A DNA stretch of 64,000 nt from Streptomyces sp. HmicA12 (GCF_000373565.1 NZ_KB891850.1:62001-126000); one strand, 5' to 3'; positions 17,281 to 26,598 are shown, counted from the stretch's first letter. A program made the numbers and translations. The notes: generated by a model not told the origin, from the sequence alone.

Positions 17281-17385
17281 CCCATGGGTAATGAGCGGGT
17301 GTCCGACCGTCCGTGGTTGGATGCGAAGGAGCGACCAAAGAGGGTGTCCGGGGGCACAGACCTCAAGTATCGGCAGGCGGGAATC

Positions 17386-18366
17386 GTGAGGATCTTCGGC
17401 AAGGGACGGCACCGGCCCTCCGCCTCGTGGCGGCAGGCCACAGATCGTGCGTTCACGCTGATCGGCGACGGCCGGTACGAGGACGCGGGCGCGCTGCTGA
17501 CCCGCGCCGCGGACCTGGAGCCGTGGCTGTCCGAGTCCTGGTTCAACCTCGCGCTGCTGCACAAGTTCCGGCACGACTGGGAGCAGGCGCGCACCGCCGG
17601 TCTGCGGGCCGTCGCGCTGCTCGACCGGGAGACCGGCGCCCCTGACTGGTGGAACGTGGGCATCGCCGCCACCGCCCTGCAGGACTGGCCGCTGGCCCGG
17701 CGGGCCTGGCAGGCGTACGGGCTCAAGGTGCCCGGCGGCGCCACCGCGGCCGGGGAGCCCACGGGGATGGAGCTCGGCAGCGCCGCCGTGCGGCTCTCGC
17801 CGGAGGGCGAGGCCGAGGTCGTGTGGGGGCGCAGGCTGGACCCCGCGCGCATCGAGGTGCTGTCCATCCCGCTGCCCTCCTCCGGGCGCCGCTGGGGCGA
17901 GGTCGTCCTGCACGACGGGGTGCCGCACGGCGAGCGGACCACCACCGCCGGGCACTCGTACCCCGTCTTCGACGAGATCGAGCTCTGGGCGCCCTCGCCC
18001 GTACCCACGTGGGTCGTGCTCCTGGAGGCGGCCACCGAGTCCGACCGGGACGCCCTGGAGCGGCTGGCCGCCGACGCCGGGTTCGCCGCCGAGGACTGGT
18101 CGTCGTCGGTGCGGCTGCTGTGCCGGATGTGCTCGGAGTCGCGGATGCCGTCCGACGAGGGCGACGGGGAGCACCTCGATCCGCACGACCACAGTGAGCC
18201 GGGGCACCCCGGGCCGCTGGGGCACCGGACCGACGGGCAGCTGTGGGTGCCGGAGCGCGAGTGCGGGGTGGCCGCGCCGGCCTCTCTGGTGCGGGGGTTG
18301 CTGGACGGGTGGGTCGCGGATTCGCCGGACTCTCGGGACTGGCGGGATCTCGAAGAGGTGTGTTGA
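17386..18366 (+). CDS. TPR-repeat protein of unknown function
   Basis: Cytoplasmic protein of about 326 residues. Residues 15-110 read as two or three tetratricopeptide-like helical repeats (FTLIGDGRYEDAGALLTRAA, then a segment around WFNLALLHKF); the rest is a conserved Streptomyces domain with a CRMCSES cysteine pair and a His/Asp-rich stretch near residue 270. No enzyme motif is seen. I place the start at the GTG at 17386 because the preceding in-frame codons lack homology and a ribosome site. It lies between the HD-domain gene and def, as in other Streptomyces. Confidence 0.7.
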   Translation: MRIFGKGRHRPSASWRQATDRAFTLIGDGRYEDAGALLTRAADLEPWLSESWFNLALLHKFRHDWEQARTAGLRAVALLDRETGAPDWWNVGIAATALQDWPLARRAWQAYGLKVPGGATAAGEPTGMELGSAAVRLSPEGEAEVVWGRRLDPARIEVLSIPLPSSGRRWGEVVLHDGVPHGERTTTAGHSYPVFDEIELWAPSPVPTWVVLLEAATESDRDALERLAADAGFAAEDWSSSVRLLCRMCSESRMPSDEGDGEHLDPHDHSEPGHPGPLGHRTDGQLWVPERECGVAAPASLVRGLLDGWVADSPDSRDWRDLEEVC

Positions 18367-18400
18367 GGTGCGTTGCCGTCCGCGGACCCGTCGTGGTCGC

Positions 18401-18425
18401 TCGCGCCGTTCCCCCGCGCCCCTGA
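18401..18425 (+). repeat. Diverged arm of the REP-like repeat
   Basis: A 25-base variant of the dispersed repeat, with core TCGCGCCGTTCCCCCGCGCC. It lies between the TPR gene and def. A short complementary GGGGCG follows, so it can form only a small hairpin. Confidence 0.5.
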
Positions 18426-18493
18426 CGGGGCGCTCCTTGCCTCCCCGTACCCTGTAGGAACACCCCGTTTCCCTAGGAAGGCTTACGTCCGTC

Positions 18494-19147
18494 ATGGCTC
18501 AGCAGGACACCGACGACCAGCAGCACGACGGCGTGCTTCCCGTCGACGACGAGGGCTTCGTCGTCGACACCGAGGACTGCGAGGCGCGCGAGGCGGCATA
18601 CCGGGAGCGGGGGACGTCGCGCCCGATCACCGTCGTCGGGAACCCGGTCCTGCACAAGGAGTGCAAGGACGTCACCGAGTTCGACGCGGAGCTCGCGCAG
18701 CTCGTCGACGACATGTTCGCCAGCCAGCGCACCGCCGAGGGCGTCGGCCTCGCCGCCAACCAGATCGGCGTCGACCGCAAGGTCTTCGTCTACGACTGCC
18801 CGGACGACGAGGGCGTGCGCCACACCGGTGTCGTCGTCAACCCGGTCCTGCGGGAACTGCCCGCCGAGCAGCGGCGCCTCGACGACTCGAACGAGGGCTG
18901 CCTGTCCGTGCCGACCGCCTACGCCGAGCTGGCACGCCCGGACTACGCGGTGGTCACCGGCCAGGACGAGAAGGGCAACCCGATCACCGTGCGCGGCACC
19001 GGCTACTTCGCGCGCTGCCTGCAGCACGAGACGGACCACCTGTACGGGTACCTGTACATCGACCGCCTCTCCAAGCGTGAGCGCAAGAACGCCCTGAAGC
19101 AGATGGCCGAGGGCACCCCGCGCTACCCCGTGGTCGCCAACGACTGA
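18494..19147 (+). CDS. def: Peptide deformylase
   Basis: Removes the formyl group from nascent peptides. Of 217 residues, about 40 at the N-terminus form an acidic tail not found in the E. coli enzyme but common in Streptomyces. The three family motifs are intact: EGVGLAANQIG (I), EGCLSVP (II, metal Cys) and QHETDHL (III, the HExxH metal site). The ATG at 18494 lies 12 bases after AGGAAGG. It is the last gene before the terpene locus, and a weak hairpin at 19186 follows. Confidence 0.95.
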   Translation: MAQQDTDDQQHDGVLPVDDEGFVVDTEDCEAREAAYRERGTSRPITVVGNPVLHKECKDVTEFDAELAQLVDDMFASQRTAEGVGLAANQIGVDRKVFVYDCPDDEGVRHTGVVVNPVLRELPAEQRRLDDSNEGCLSVPTAYAELARPDYAVVTGQDEKGNPITVRGTGYFARCLQHETDHLYGYLYIDRLSKRERKNALKQMAEGTPRYPVVAND

Positions 19148-19492
19148 GCAACTCTTCGGCCCTGTGGGGTAGTTGAGCCCTGAAGCGGCGCCTGGTACGG
19201 ATGATTCCGGCCGGGCGCCGTTCGCGTGTGCGCCCACTGCCGCGGGCCGCGGTCCCGCCGCCGATCGTACGTACCCGCGTGCGCCCGCGTGTGCGAACAG
19301 GACAGGCCGGACGTGATTCAGATCCGGTCATGTAAGGGGACGAATCCGGTGACTAGGGGTAGTGAGGGGAGCAAATCCGTTCCCAGAACGGTCAGTTGTG
19401 GTGCTGAATAGAAAGCGCGGGGATACGCAACGGCGCGCGCCCGGCAGTGCGGGAGGGGCGTACGCCTTCGGGCGACAGAGAGGGGTTTGTTC
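19148..19492 (+). other. Intergenic region between def and the terpene operon
   Basis: It holds a weak GC hairpin (CGGCGCC at 19186-19192 and GGCGCCG at 19214-19220) that may end the def transcript. The remaining 270 bases are slightly richer in A and T than the neighbours and must hold the promoter of the epi-isozizaene operon. I see no convincing -35/-10 pair, palindrome or known operator in it. Confidence 0.5.
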
Positions 19493-20569
19493 GTGCCTGC
19501 TTATCCACATGCAGCAGTCCCACCGGCGCTTGCGCTGCCGGTGATCGAGGATGCGTTTCCTCGCAAACTGCATCCGTATTGGCCAAAGCTTCAGCAGAGG
19601 ACGCGCACCTGGCTGCTCGAAAAACGACTGATGCCCGCCGACAAGGTGGAGAAATATGCCGATGGTCTGTGCTACACGGACTTGGTGGCGGGCTACTACA
19701 TCGGCGCCCCCGACGAACTGCTCGCGGCGATAGCGGACTTCAGCGCGTGGTTCTTCGCCTGGGACGACCGGCACGACCGTGACGTGGTGCACGGAAGGAC
19801 GGCGAGCTGGCGGCGGCTCGCCGTCCAGCTGCACGCGGCCACGGAAGCGCCACATCTTCACCTGGACCACGCGGATCCACTGGTCGCGGGCTTCGCGGAC
19901 TGCTTCCGCCGGTTCTACGGCCGGCTCAGCCGGTCCTGGGACGCGCGGTTCGCCCGCCACTTCCATGTGGTGATCGACGCGTACGACGAGGAGTTCCGCA
20001 ACCGCATGACGGGGAAGGTGCCGACGGTCGACGAATACATCGGCCTTCGCCGGCGGACATTCGCCCACTGGATCTGGATAGACCTGCTCGAGCCGGTCGC
20101 CCAGTACGAACTCCCCACATGGGTGCGGAAGAACGAGGCATTCATGCGGGCGGCGCTCGCCACCCAGGATTTCTCCGCCTGGTACAACGACCTGTGCTCG
20201 CTGCCCAAGGAACTCGCGGGAAAGGAATTGCACAACCTCGGGATCAGCCTCATCAAGCACGAGGGAATTTCCGTACGGGAAGCCGCTGCGGAAGTCCATC
20301 GAAGGGTTGAGGGAACGGTCGCCGAATTCATCGCCGCGGAGCGCGACATCGAGCGGACCGCGAGCGCCGCGGAGCACATCGGTGCGCACGGAAAGGAACT
20401 CGCGGCGGCCATCAGGTCGAGTGTGGAGAACATGCGGAACTGGTTCAGTTCCGTGTACTGGTTCCACCACGAATCGGGGCGCTATCAGGTCGACACCTGG
20501 GACGACCGGGCCACCCCGCCGTACATCACCGACGCACCCCAGACCGATCAAGTGGGTGAGCGAGCATGA
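19493..20569 (+). CDS. Epi-isozizaene synthase (class I sesquiterpene cyclase)
   Basis: Cyclises farnesyl diphosphate to epi-isozizaene, the precursor of the antibiotic albaflavenone. It has 358 residues, close to the 361 of S. coelicolor EIZS. Metal motifs are DDRHD (residues 91-95) and the NSE triad NDLCSLPKE (Asn232, Ser236, Glu240). The aromatic pocket residues that shape the product are also present: SAWFFAWDD and FAHWIWIDLLEP. Close local identity to EIZS (FSSVYWFHHESGRY, LCYTDLVAGYY) supports the product call. The GTG at 19493 follows AGAGAGGGG; the TTG at 19487 is less likely. The stop overlaps the P450 start by 4 nt. Confidence 0.93.
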   Translation: MPAYPHAAVPPALALPVIEDAFPRKLHPYWPKLQQRTRTWLLEKRLMPADKVEKYADGLCYTDLVAGYYIGAPDELLAAIADFSAWFFAWDDRHDRDVVHGRTASWRRLAVQLHAATEAPHLHLDHADPLVAGFADCFRRFYGRLSRSWDARFARHFHVVIDAYDEEFRNRMTGKVPTVDEYIGLRRRTFAHWIWIDLLEPVAQYELPTWVRKNEAFMRAALATQDFSAWYNDLCSLPKELAGKELHNLGISLIKHEGISVREAAAEVHRRVEGTVAEFIAAERDIERTASAAEHIGAHGKELAAAIRSSVENMRNWFSSVYWFHHESGRYQVDTWDDRATPPYITDAPQTDQVGERA

Positions 20570-21951
20570 CCATCGAATCCACCGTGCCGAACCCGGCACC
20601 CGCACCGGACGCGGACCACGGACCGCCGCCGCCCGCCCCCGGCGGCGCGCCGCTCGTCGGCCACGCCTGGAACCTGCTGCGCGACCCGCTGGGCTTCCTC
20701 GCCTCGCTGCGCGACGGCGGCGACGTGGTGCGGCTGAAGCTGGGCCCGAGGACCGCCGTCGCGGTCTGCGACCCGGCGCTCGTCGAGACGCTCCTGAAGA
20801 GCCCGGACTACCTGGTCGGCGGGGCTCTGTGGGAAACGCTCGGCGTGCTGCTCGGCCAGGGCGTGGCGACCAGCAACGGGCCGCGGCACCGGCGTCAGCG
20901 GCGGGCCGTGCAGCCCGCGTTCCGGGCGGAGCGGGTCGCGGAGTACGGCGCGCTGATGGCGGAGGAGGCGCACGCCACGGCGGAGCGGCTGCGCGACGGG
21001 CAGACCGTCGACGTCGCGGCCGAGATGTTTCGCACGGCGACCCGGATCGCGGCCCGCACCCTGCTGCACGTCGGGGCGCTCGACGAGCGTTCGGAGCGGC
21101 TGTGCACAGCGCTCGGCACCGTCTTCAACGGGATGTACCGACGCATGATCCTCTCCGTGGGACCGCTCTACCGGCTGCCTCTTCCGGCCAATCGGCGATT
21201 CGAGCGAGCACTGGCCGATTTGCATCGTCTCGTCGACGAGATCATCGCCGAGCGAAGGGCCGAAGGGACTCGGGGAAGCAATGCGGAGGACCTCCTCACC
21301 ACATTGCTCGAGGCCCGGGACGAGAACGGTGAACAGGTGGATGAACAAGAGGTCCACGACCAAGTCATCGCCCTCCTCGTGGCGGGTGGCGAGAATGTCG
21401 CGAAGACCCTGACTTGGACCCTCCAGCTTCTCGCCGAACACCCGGAGCACGAAAGGAGGTTGTACGAAGAAGTTGAATCCGTTACGGGTGGCGGGCCGGT
21501 CGCCTTCGGTGACCTCAAAGAACTCGCATATATGCGGAACCTCATCACCGAGTCGATGCGGATTCGGCCGACTGTCTGGATATTCACGCGCGTCGCGGCG
21601 GTCGACACGACGCTCGGCGGGTATCGGATTCCGGCCGGGACGGACATCGTGTACAGCCCCTACGCGATGCAGCGCGACCCGCGTTCGTTCGAGCGGGTGC
21701 TGGACTTCGACCCGGACCGCTGGCTGCCGGATCGGGCCACGGCCGCCGCGCAGAGGGCGCACCAGCCGTTCAGCACCGGCAACCGCAAGTGCCCCGGCGA
21801 CCACTTCAGCATGGCCGAACTCGCGCTGATCCTCGGCGCGTTGGTGGCCAAGTGGCGCTTCGTGCAGGTCCCCGAGACGGATGCCACGCCGCAGATGGGG
21901 ATCACCCTGCAGCCGAAGAGCCCGCTGCTGCGGGTGGAGGCCAGAAGCTAG
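20566..21951 (+). CDS. Cytochrome P450, CYP170A family (albaflavenone monooxygenase)
   Basis: Haem monooxygenase of 461 residues that oxidises epi-isozizaene through albaflavenols to albaflavenone. The haem cysteine is Cys409 in FSTGNRKCPG, the K-helix ExxR is Glu329-Arg332, and the PERF-like segment is DFDPDRWLPDR. The I-helix reads AGGENVAKT, so the usual threonine of the oxygen-activation pair is Asn277. The S. coelicolor enzyme is also known to moonlight as a farnesene synthase. The gene is translationally coupled to the cyclase, and the two form the complete operon; the next gene is convergent. Confidence 0.93.
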   Translation: MTIESTVPNPAPAPDADHGPPPPAPGGAPLVGHAWNLLRDPLGFLASLRDGGDVVRLKLGPRTAVAVCDPALVETLLKSPDYLVGGALWETLGVLLGQGVATSNGPRHRRQRRAVQPAFRAERVAEYGALMAEEAHATAERLRDGQTVDVAAEMFRTATRIAARTLLHVGALDERSERLCTALGTVFNGMYRRMILSVGPLYRLPLPANRRFERALADLHRLVDEIIAERRAEGTRGSNAEDLLTTLLEARDENGEQVDEQEVHDQVIALLVAGGENVAKTLTWTLQLLAEHPEHERRLYEEVESVTGGGPVAFGDLKELAYMRNLITESMRIRPTVWIFTRVAAVDTTLGGYRIPAGTDIVYSPYAMQRDPRSFERVLDFDPDRWLPDRATAAAQRAHQPFSTGNRKCPGDHFSMAELALILGALVAKWRFVQVPETDATPQMGITLQPKSPLLRVEARS

Positions 21952-21967
21952 CCCGCCCGCCGACGGG

Positions 21968-22930
21968 CTAGCTCGCGAGCCTCACCCGGAAGGTCCTGCG
22001 GAAGGCGTTCGGTGTCGTTCCCAGGACCTTCATGAACTGGTGGCGCATCGCCGCGGCGTTGCCGAACCCGGCACGCCCGGCGATCGCCTCCACCGTCTCG
22101 TCCGAGCTCTCCAGCAACTCCTGCGCGAACAGCACCCGTTGGCGCAGCAGCCAGCGGTACGGGGTGGTGCCCGTCTCCTGGAGGAAGCGCCGGGCGAAGG
22201 TGCGCGGGGACATCAGCGCCCGGGCGGCGAGGTCCTCCACGGTCACCGGGTCGCCCAAGTGCCGCTCCATCCAGGCCAGTACGTCCCCCACGGTGTCGCA
22301 GCGCGTCGCGGGCAGCGGCCGCTCCACGTACTGGGCCTGGCCGCCGTCGCGGTGCGGCGGCACGACCATGCGGCGCGCGACGGCGTTGGCGACCTCGGCG
22401 CCGTGCTCGGAGCGCACGATGTGCAGGCAGGCGTCGATGCCCGCGGCGGTGCCGGCCGAGGTGATGACCGGTCCCTCGTCGACGTACAGCACATCGGGAT
22501 CGACCCGGGTGCGCGGATAGGTGACGGCGAGATCGCGCGCGTACCGCCAGTGGACCGCGCACCGGCGCCCGTCGAGCAGTCCGGCCTCGCCGAGCACGAA
22601 CACCCCCGCGCACAGGCTGAGCACGCGCGCCCCCCGGTCGACCGCCCGCCGCAGGGAGTCGAGCAGCTCCGGCGGATAGCCGTCGAAGCGGCGTCCCGCC
22701 GACGGGATCGCGATGAGGTCGGCCTCCTCCAGGCGTTCGAGGCCGTACGGGGTGGAGACCGTCATGCCGGGCACGTGCGTGGTGAGCGAGGGGCCCTCGG
22801 TGGAGGCGACCGCGAAGTCGTACACCGGGAGTCCCGCGTCGCTGCGGTCGAGGCCGAACACCTCGCAGACAACGCCGAGTTCGAAGGGATGGACACCGTC
22901 GAGCAGTACTGCGGCCACGTTCTTCAGCAT
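21968..22930 (-). CDS. nrdS: AraC-family regulator with DJ-1/PfpI-like domain
   Basis: Regulator of 320 residues in the GlxA style. Residues 1-190 form a DJ-1/PfpI-like sensor domain (VLSLCAGVFVLGEAGLLDG places a cysteine at the nucleophile-elbow position) and residues 215-318 an AraC-type double helix-turn-helix (DLAARALMSPRTFARRFLQE, then AGFGNAAAMRHQF). It lies downstream of nrdAB on the same strand, the position of nrdS in the S. coelicolor nrdABS operon, where deletion has no obvious effect on reductase synthesis. Here 288 bp separate it from nrdB, with a small gene on the other strand in between, so it may also have its own promoter. Confidence 0.82.
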   Translation of the reverse strand: MLKNVAAVLLDGVHPFELGVVCEVFGLDRSDAGLPVYDFAVASTEGPSLTTHVPGMTVSTPYGLERLEEADLIAIPSAGRRFDGYPPELLDSLRRAVDRGARVLSLCAGVFVLGEAGLLDGRRCAVHWRYARDLAVTYPRTRVDPDVLYVDEGPVITSAGTAAGIDACLHIVRSEHGAEVANAVARRMVVPPHRDGGQAQYVERPLPATRCDTVGDVLAWMERHLGDPVTVEDLAARALMSPRTFARRFLQETGTTPYRWLLRQRVLFAQELLESSDETVEAIAGRAGFGNAAAMRHQFMKVLGTTPNAFRRTFRVRLAS

Positions 22931-23024
22931 GCTTCCCAGTGTGCCGCACGCCTGGCAGTAATTCGAGGGTCAGTGACAGTCCTGCCACTGCCGGGCGGGG
23001 CCGGGCAGCGGGAGAGTAAGGGAC

Positions 23025-23192
23025 ATGAACACAGCGATGAACTACCTCACCGTCCTCGTCGTCTTCCTCCTCCTCGCCGCCCCGTCCCTGTACGGGATCG
23101 CGCACGACCGCCGGATCGACCGGCAGATCAAGAAGGCGCGGCGGGACGAGGAACACCCCTCCCACCGCGCCCGGTTCGAGACCGCCGCCTAG
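23025..23192 (+). CDS. Small single-span membrane protein (55 residues)
   Basis: Short gene between nrdB and nrdS on the opposite strand. The ATG at 23025 follows GGAGAG at eight bases. The product has one hydrophobic helix (residues 6-24, TVLVVFLLLAAPSLYG) and a highly charged tail (HDRRIDRQIKKARRDEE). Codon use has the G/C third positions of a real Streptomyces gene. No function is known. If nrdS is cotranscribed with nrdAB, this gene is antisense to the operon mRNA. Confidence 0.6.
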   Translation: MNTAMNYLTVLVVFLLLAAPSLYGIAHDRRIDRQIKKARRDEEHPSHRARFETAA

Positions 23193-23218
23193 AACTCCGC
23201 GGCCCAGAACCCCGCGGC

Positions 23219-24238
23219 CTAGAACTCCTCGTCGAAGCCGACCGAGCCCTCGACCGCCACCTGGTAGGCGGACGGGCGCCGCTCGAAGAAGTTCGTCAGC
23301 TCCTGGACGCCCTGCAGCTCCATGAAGGAGAACGGGTTCTCCGAGCCGTAGACCGGCGCGAACCCGAGGCGCTGCAGGCGTTGGTCGGCGACGCACTGGA
23401 GGTACTCGCGCATGGACTCGGTGTTCATGCCCGGCAGGCCGTCACCGCACAGGTCGCGGCCGAACTGCAGCTCCGCCTCGACGGCCTCCTTGATCATGTC
23501 GGTGACCTGCTGCCGCAGTTGGTCGTCGAAGAGGTCCGGCTCCTCCTTGCGGACCGTGTCGACCACGTCGAAGGCGAACGACATGTGCATCGTCTCGTCG
23601 CGGAACACCCAGTTGGTGCCGGTGGCCAGACCGTGCAGCAGGCCCCGGCTGCGGAACCAGTAGACGTACGCGAAGGCGCCGTAGAAGAACAGGCCCTCGA
23701 TGCACGCGGCGAAGCAGATCAGGTTGAGCAGGAAGCGGCGGCGGTCGGCCCGCGACTCCAGCCGGTCCATCTGCTCGACCGAGTCCATCCACTTGAAGCA
23801 GAACTCGGCCTTCTCACGGATCGACGGGATGTTCTCGACCGCGGCGAAGGCGGCCGTGCGGTCCTCCGGGTCGGGCAGGTACGTGTCCAGGAGCGTCAGA
23901 TAGAACTGGACGTGCACGGCCTCCTCGAAGAGCTGACGGCTCAAGTAGAGCCGCGCCTCGGGGGAGTTGATGTGCTTGTAGAGCGTGAGCACCAGGTTGT
24001 TCGCGACGATCGAGTCGCCCGTCGCGAAGAACGCGACCAGCCGGCCGATCATGTGCTGCTCGCCCGGCGACAGCTTCGCCAGGTCGGCGACGTCCGAGTG
24101 GAGGTCGACCTCCTCGACGGTCCACGTGTTCTTGATGGCGTCCCGGTAGCGCTCGTAGAAGTCCGGGTAGCGCATGGGCCGCAGGGTCAGTTCGAAGCCC
24201 GGGTCGAGCAGGTTCTTCTCGGGAGTGGTGTCCGTCAT
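23219..24238 (-). CDS. nrdB: Class Ia ribonucleotide reductase, beta subunit (R2)
   Basis: Di-iron, tyrosyl-radical subunit of 339 residues that starts the radical chemistry in the alpha subunit. Carboxylate/histidine iron ligands are in RQLFEEAVHVQFY and FRDETMHMSF, and the helix between them includes LLDTYL. The ATG at 24238 overlaps the last base of the nrdA stop (TAATG), so the subunits are translationally coupled. A redundant class II enzyme (nrdJ) normally works when B12 is available; the riboswitch upstream of nrdA explains the switch. Confidence 0.95.
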   Translation of the reverse strand: MTDTTPEKNLLDPGFELTLRPMRYPDFYERYRDAIKNTWTVEEVDLHSDVADLAKLSPGEQHMIGRLVAFFATGDSIVANNLVLTLYKHINSPEARLYLSRQLFEEAVHVQFYLTLLDTYLPDPEDRTAAFAAVENIPSIREKAEFCFKWMDSVEQMDRLESRADRRRFLLNLICFAACIEGLFFYGAFAYVYWFRSRGLLHGLATGTNWVFRDETMHMSFAFDVVDTVRKEEPDLFDDQLRQQVTDMIKEAVEAELQFGRDLCGDGLPGMNTESMREYLQCVADQRLQRLGFAPVYGSENPFSFMELQGVQELTNFFERRPSAYQVAVEGSVGFDEEF

Positions 24239-26598
24239 TACTGGCAGGCCTCGCAGGACTCGGGGTTTTCCAGGGAGCAGGCGACCGCGTCGGGCTCGGA
24301 CACGGTCTGCACGGGGACGGTGGAGCGCGCCGCCGCCCGCGCGATGCGCGTCGCCGGACGCGAGCGCAGGTAGTACGTCGTCTTCAGGCCCGACTTCCAG
24401 GCGTACGCGTACATCGAGGAGAGCTTGCCGATCGTCGGCGTCTCCAGGAACAGGTTCAGCGACTGGGCCTGGTCGAGGAACGGGGTCCGCGCCGCCGCCA
24501 TGTCGATGAGGCCGCGCTGCGGGATCTCCCACGCGGTGCGGTACAGCGCGCGGACCTCCTCGGGGACCCAGGTGAAGCCCTGCACCGAGCCGTTGGACTC
24601 GCGCAGCGCCTCACGGCTCTGCGCGTCCCACACGCCGAGCCGCTTCAGCTCCCGCACCAGGTAGGAGTTGACCTGGAGGAACTCGCCCGACAGCGTCTCG
24701 CGCTTGAACAGGTTGGAGACCTGCGGCTCGATGCACTCGTAGACGCCCGCGATGGAGGCGATGGTCGCCGTCGGCGCGATGGCGAGGAGCAGCGAGTTGC
24801 GCATGCCGACGGCGGCGATACGTTCCCGCAGGGCCGCCCAGCGCTCCGGCCAGGTGAACTCGACGCCGTAGTGGTCGGGGTGCAGCACACCCCTCGCCGT
24901 ACGGGTCTTCTCCCACGCGGGCAGCGGGCCGTTGCGCTCGGCGAGGTCCGCCGACGCCTCGTACGCGGCGAGCATGATGCGCTCCTGGATCCGCGTGGAC
25001 AGCTCGCGCGCCTGCGCCGAGTCGAAGGGCAGCCGCAGCTTGAAGAAGACGTCCTGCAGACCCATCGCGCCGAGACCCACCGGGCGCCACTTGGCGTTGG
25101 AGCGGCCCGCCTGCTCGGTCGGGTAGAAGTTGATGTCGACGACGCGGTCGAGGAAGGTGACGGCCGTGCGGACCGTCTCGTCGAGGCGCTCCCAGTCGAT
25201 GTCACCGTCGGCCACGAAGGAACCCAGATTGACCGAACCCAGGTTGCAGACCGCCGTCTCGCCGTCGTCCGTGACCTCCAGGATCTCGGTGCACAGGTTC
25301 GAGGAGTGGACGGTGTGGCCGGGCTCCGCGGTCTGGTTCGCGGTGCGGTTGGCGGCGTCCTTGAAGGTCAGCCAGCCGTTGCCGGTCTGCGCGAGGGTGC
25401 GCATCATGCGGCCGTACAGGTCGCGGGCCGGGATGGTCTTGAGGGCCTTCCCCTCGGCCTCGGCCTTGCGGTACGCGGCGTCGAACTCCTCGCCCCACAG
25501 GTCGACGAGCTCGGGCACGTCGGCCGGCGAGAACAGCGACCACGGCTGGTCGGCGTTCACGCGGCGCATGAACTCGTCCGGGATCCAGTGCGCCAGGTTG
25601 AGGTTGTGCGTGCGGCGCGCGTCCTCACCGGTGTTGTCGCGCAGCTCCAGGAACTCCTCGATGTCGGAGTGCCACGTCTCCAGGTAGACGGCGGCCGCGC
25701 CCTTGCGGCGCCCGCCCTGGTTCACGGCGGCGACCGACGCGTCGAGGGTCTTCAGGAACGGGACGATGCCGTTGGAGTGCCCGTTCGTGCCCCGGATCAG
25801 CGAACCGCGGCTGCGGATGCGGGAGTACGAGAGCCCGATGCCGCCCGCGTGCTTCGAGAGGCGGGCCACCTGGTGGTAGCGGTCGTAGATCGAGTCCAGC
25901 TCGTCGAGCGGGGAGTCGAGCAGGTAGCAGCTCGACATCTGCGGGTGCCGGGTGCCGGAGTTGAAGAGCGTGGGGGAGGAGGGCAGGTAGTCGAGGCGGC
26001 TCATCAGGCCGTACAGCGCCGCGACTTCGTCCAGGGCGCGTACGGAGTCGTCCTCGGCCAGGCCCGCCGCGACGCGCAGCATGAAGTGCTGCGGGGTCTC
26101 CACGACCTTGCGGGTGATCGGGTGGCGCAGCAGGTAGCGGCTGTGCAGGGTGCGCAGGCCGAAGTAGCCGAAGCGGTCGTCGCCCGCCGTGTCGATCAGC
26201 GCGTCGAGCCGGGCCGCGTGGACCCGGACGAACTCGGCCGTGCGGTCCGCGATCAGGCCCTCGCGGTGCCCGACCGCGATCGACTCGGTGAAGCGGGTGA
26301 CGCCCTGGGAGGCGGCCTCGGCGGCGATGGAGAGCGTGAGCAGACGCGCCGCGAGCCGGGAGTAGACGGGATCCTCGGAGATCAGCCCGGCCGCGGCCTC
26401 GGTGGCGAGCTCGCGCAGCTCGGCCTCGTCGGCGTGCGCGCTGCGGCCGCGCAACGCGGCGGCTGCGACCCGGCCGGGATCCGCGTCGGGGAGATCGGCG
26501 GTCAGCTCGGTCAGGGTGCGCAGCAGCGTGGTGCCGGGGGCGTCGTGCGCCTCGGGCTCGGCCACGACTGAGGCAGGATCAGCGGGCGCGATGGTCAC
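24238..26598 (-). CDS. nrdA: Class Ia ribonucleotide reductase, alpha subunit (R1)
   Basis: Catalytic subunit of 786 residues reducing ribonucleoside diphosphates. Active-site motifs are SSCYLLD (redox Cys), NLCTEI (radical Cys with its Asn/Glu partners) and VCNLGSVNL (second redox Cys). The C-terminal shuttle pair is CEACQ. The N-terminus resembles the second half of the E. coli ATP-cone but lacks the KRDG strand, so overall activity control may be altered. The GTG at 26598 has GGGAGAG upstream; longer in-frame starts would lie inside the riboswitch leader. It is first in the nrdAB(S) operon. Confidence 0.95.
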   Translation of the reverse strand: MTIAPADPASVVAEPEAHDAPGTTLLRTLTELTADLPDADPGRVAAAALRGRSAHADEAELRELATEAAAGLISEDPVYSRLAARLLTLSIAAEAASQGVTRFTESIAVGHREGLIADRTAEFVRVHAARLDALIDTAGDDRFGYFGLRTLHSRYLLRHPITRKVVETPQHFMLRVAAGLAEDDSVRALDEVAALYGLMSRLDYLPSSPTLFNSGTRHPQMSSCYLLDSPLDELDSIYDRYHQVARLSKHAGGIGLSYSRIRSRGSLIRGTNGHSNGIVPFLKTLDASVAAVNQGGRRKGAAAVYLETWHSDIEEFLELRDNTGEDARRTHNLNLAHWIPDEFMRRVNADQPWSLFSPADVPELVDLWGEEFDAAYRKAEAEGKALKTIPARDLYGRMMRTLAQTGNGWLTFKDAANRTANQTAEPGHTVHSSNLCTEILEVTDDGETAVCNLGSVNLGSFVADGDIDWERLDETVRTAVTFLDRVVDINFYPTEQAGRSNAKWRPVGLGAMGLQDVFFKLRLPFDSAQARELSTRIQERIMLAAYEASADLAERNGPLPAWEKTRTARGVLHPDHYGVEFTWPERWAALRERIAAVGMRNSLLLAIAPTATIASIAGVYECIEPQVSNLFKRETLSGEFLQVNSYLVRELKRLGVWDAQSREALRESNGSVQGFTWVPEEVRALYRTAWEIPQRGLIDMAAARTPFLDQAQSLNLFLETPTIGKLSSMYAYAWKSGLKTTYYLRSRPATRIARAAARSTVPVQTVSEPDAVACSLENPESCEACQ

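Noticed and set aside
21881..24373. Long open frame on the plus strand across nrdS and nrdB
   Set aside because: Antisense to two well-supported genes and without domain content.
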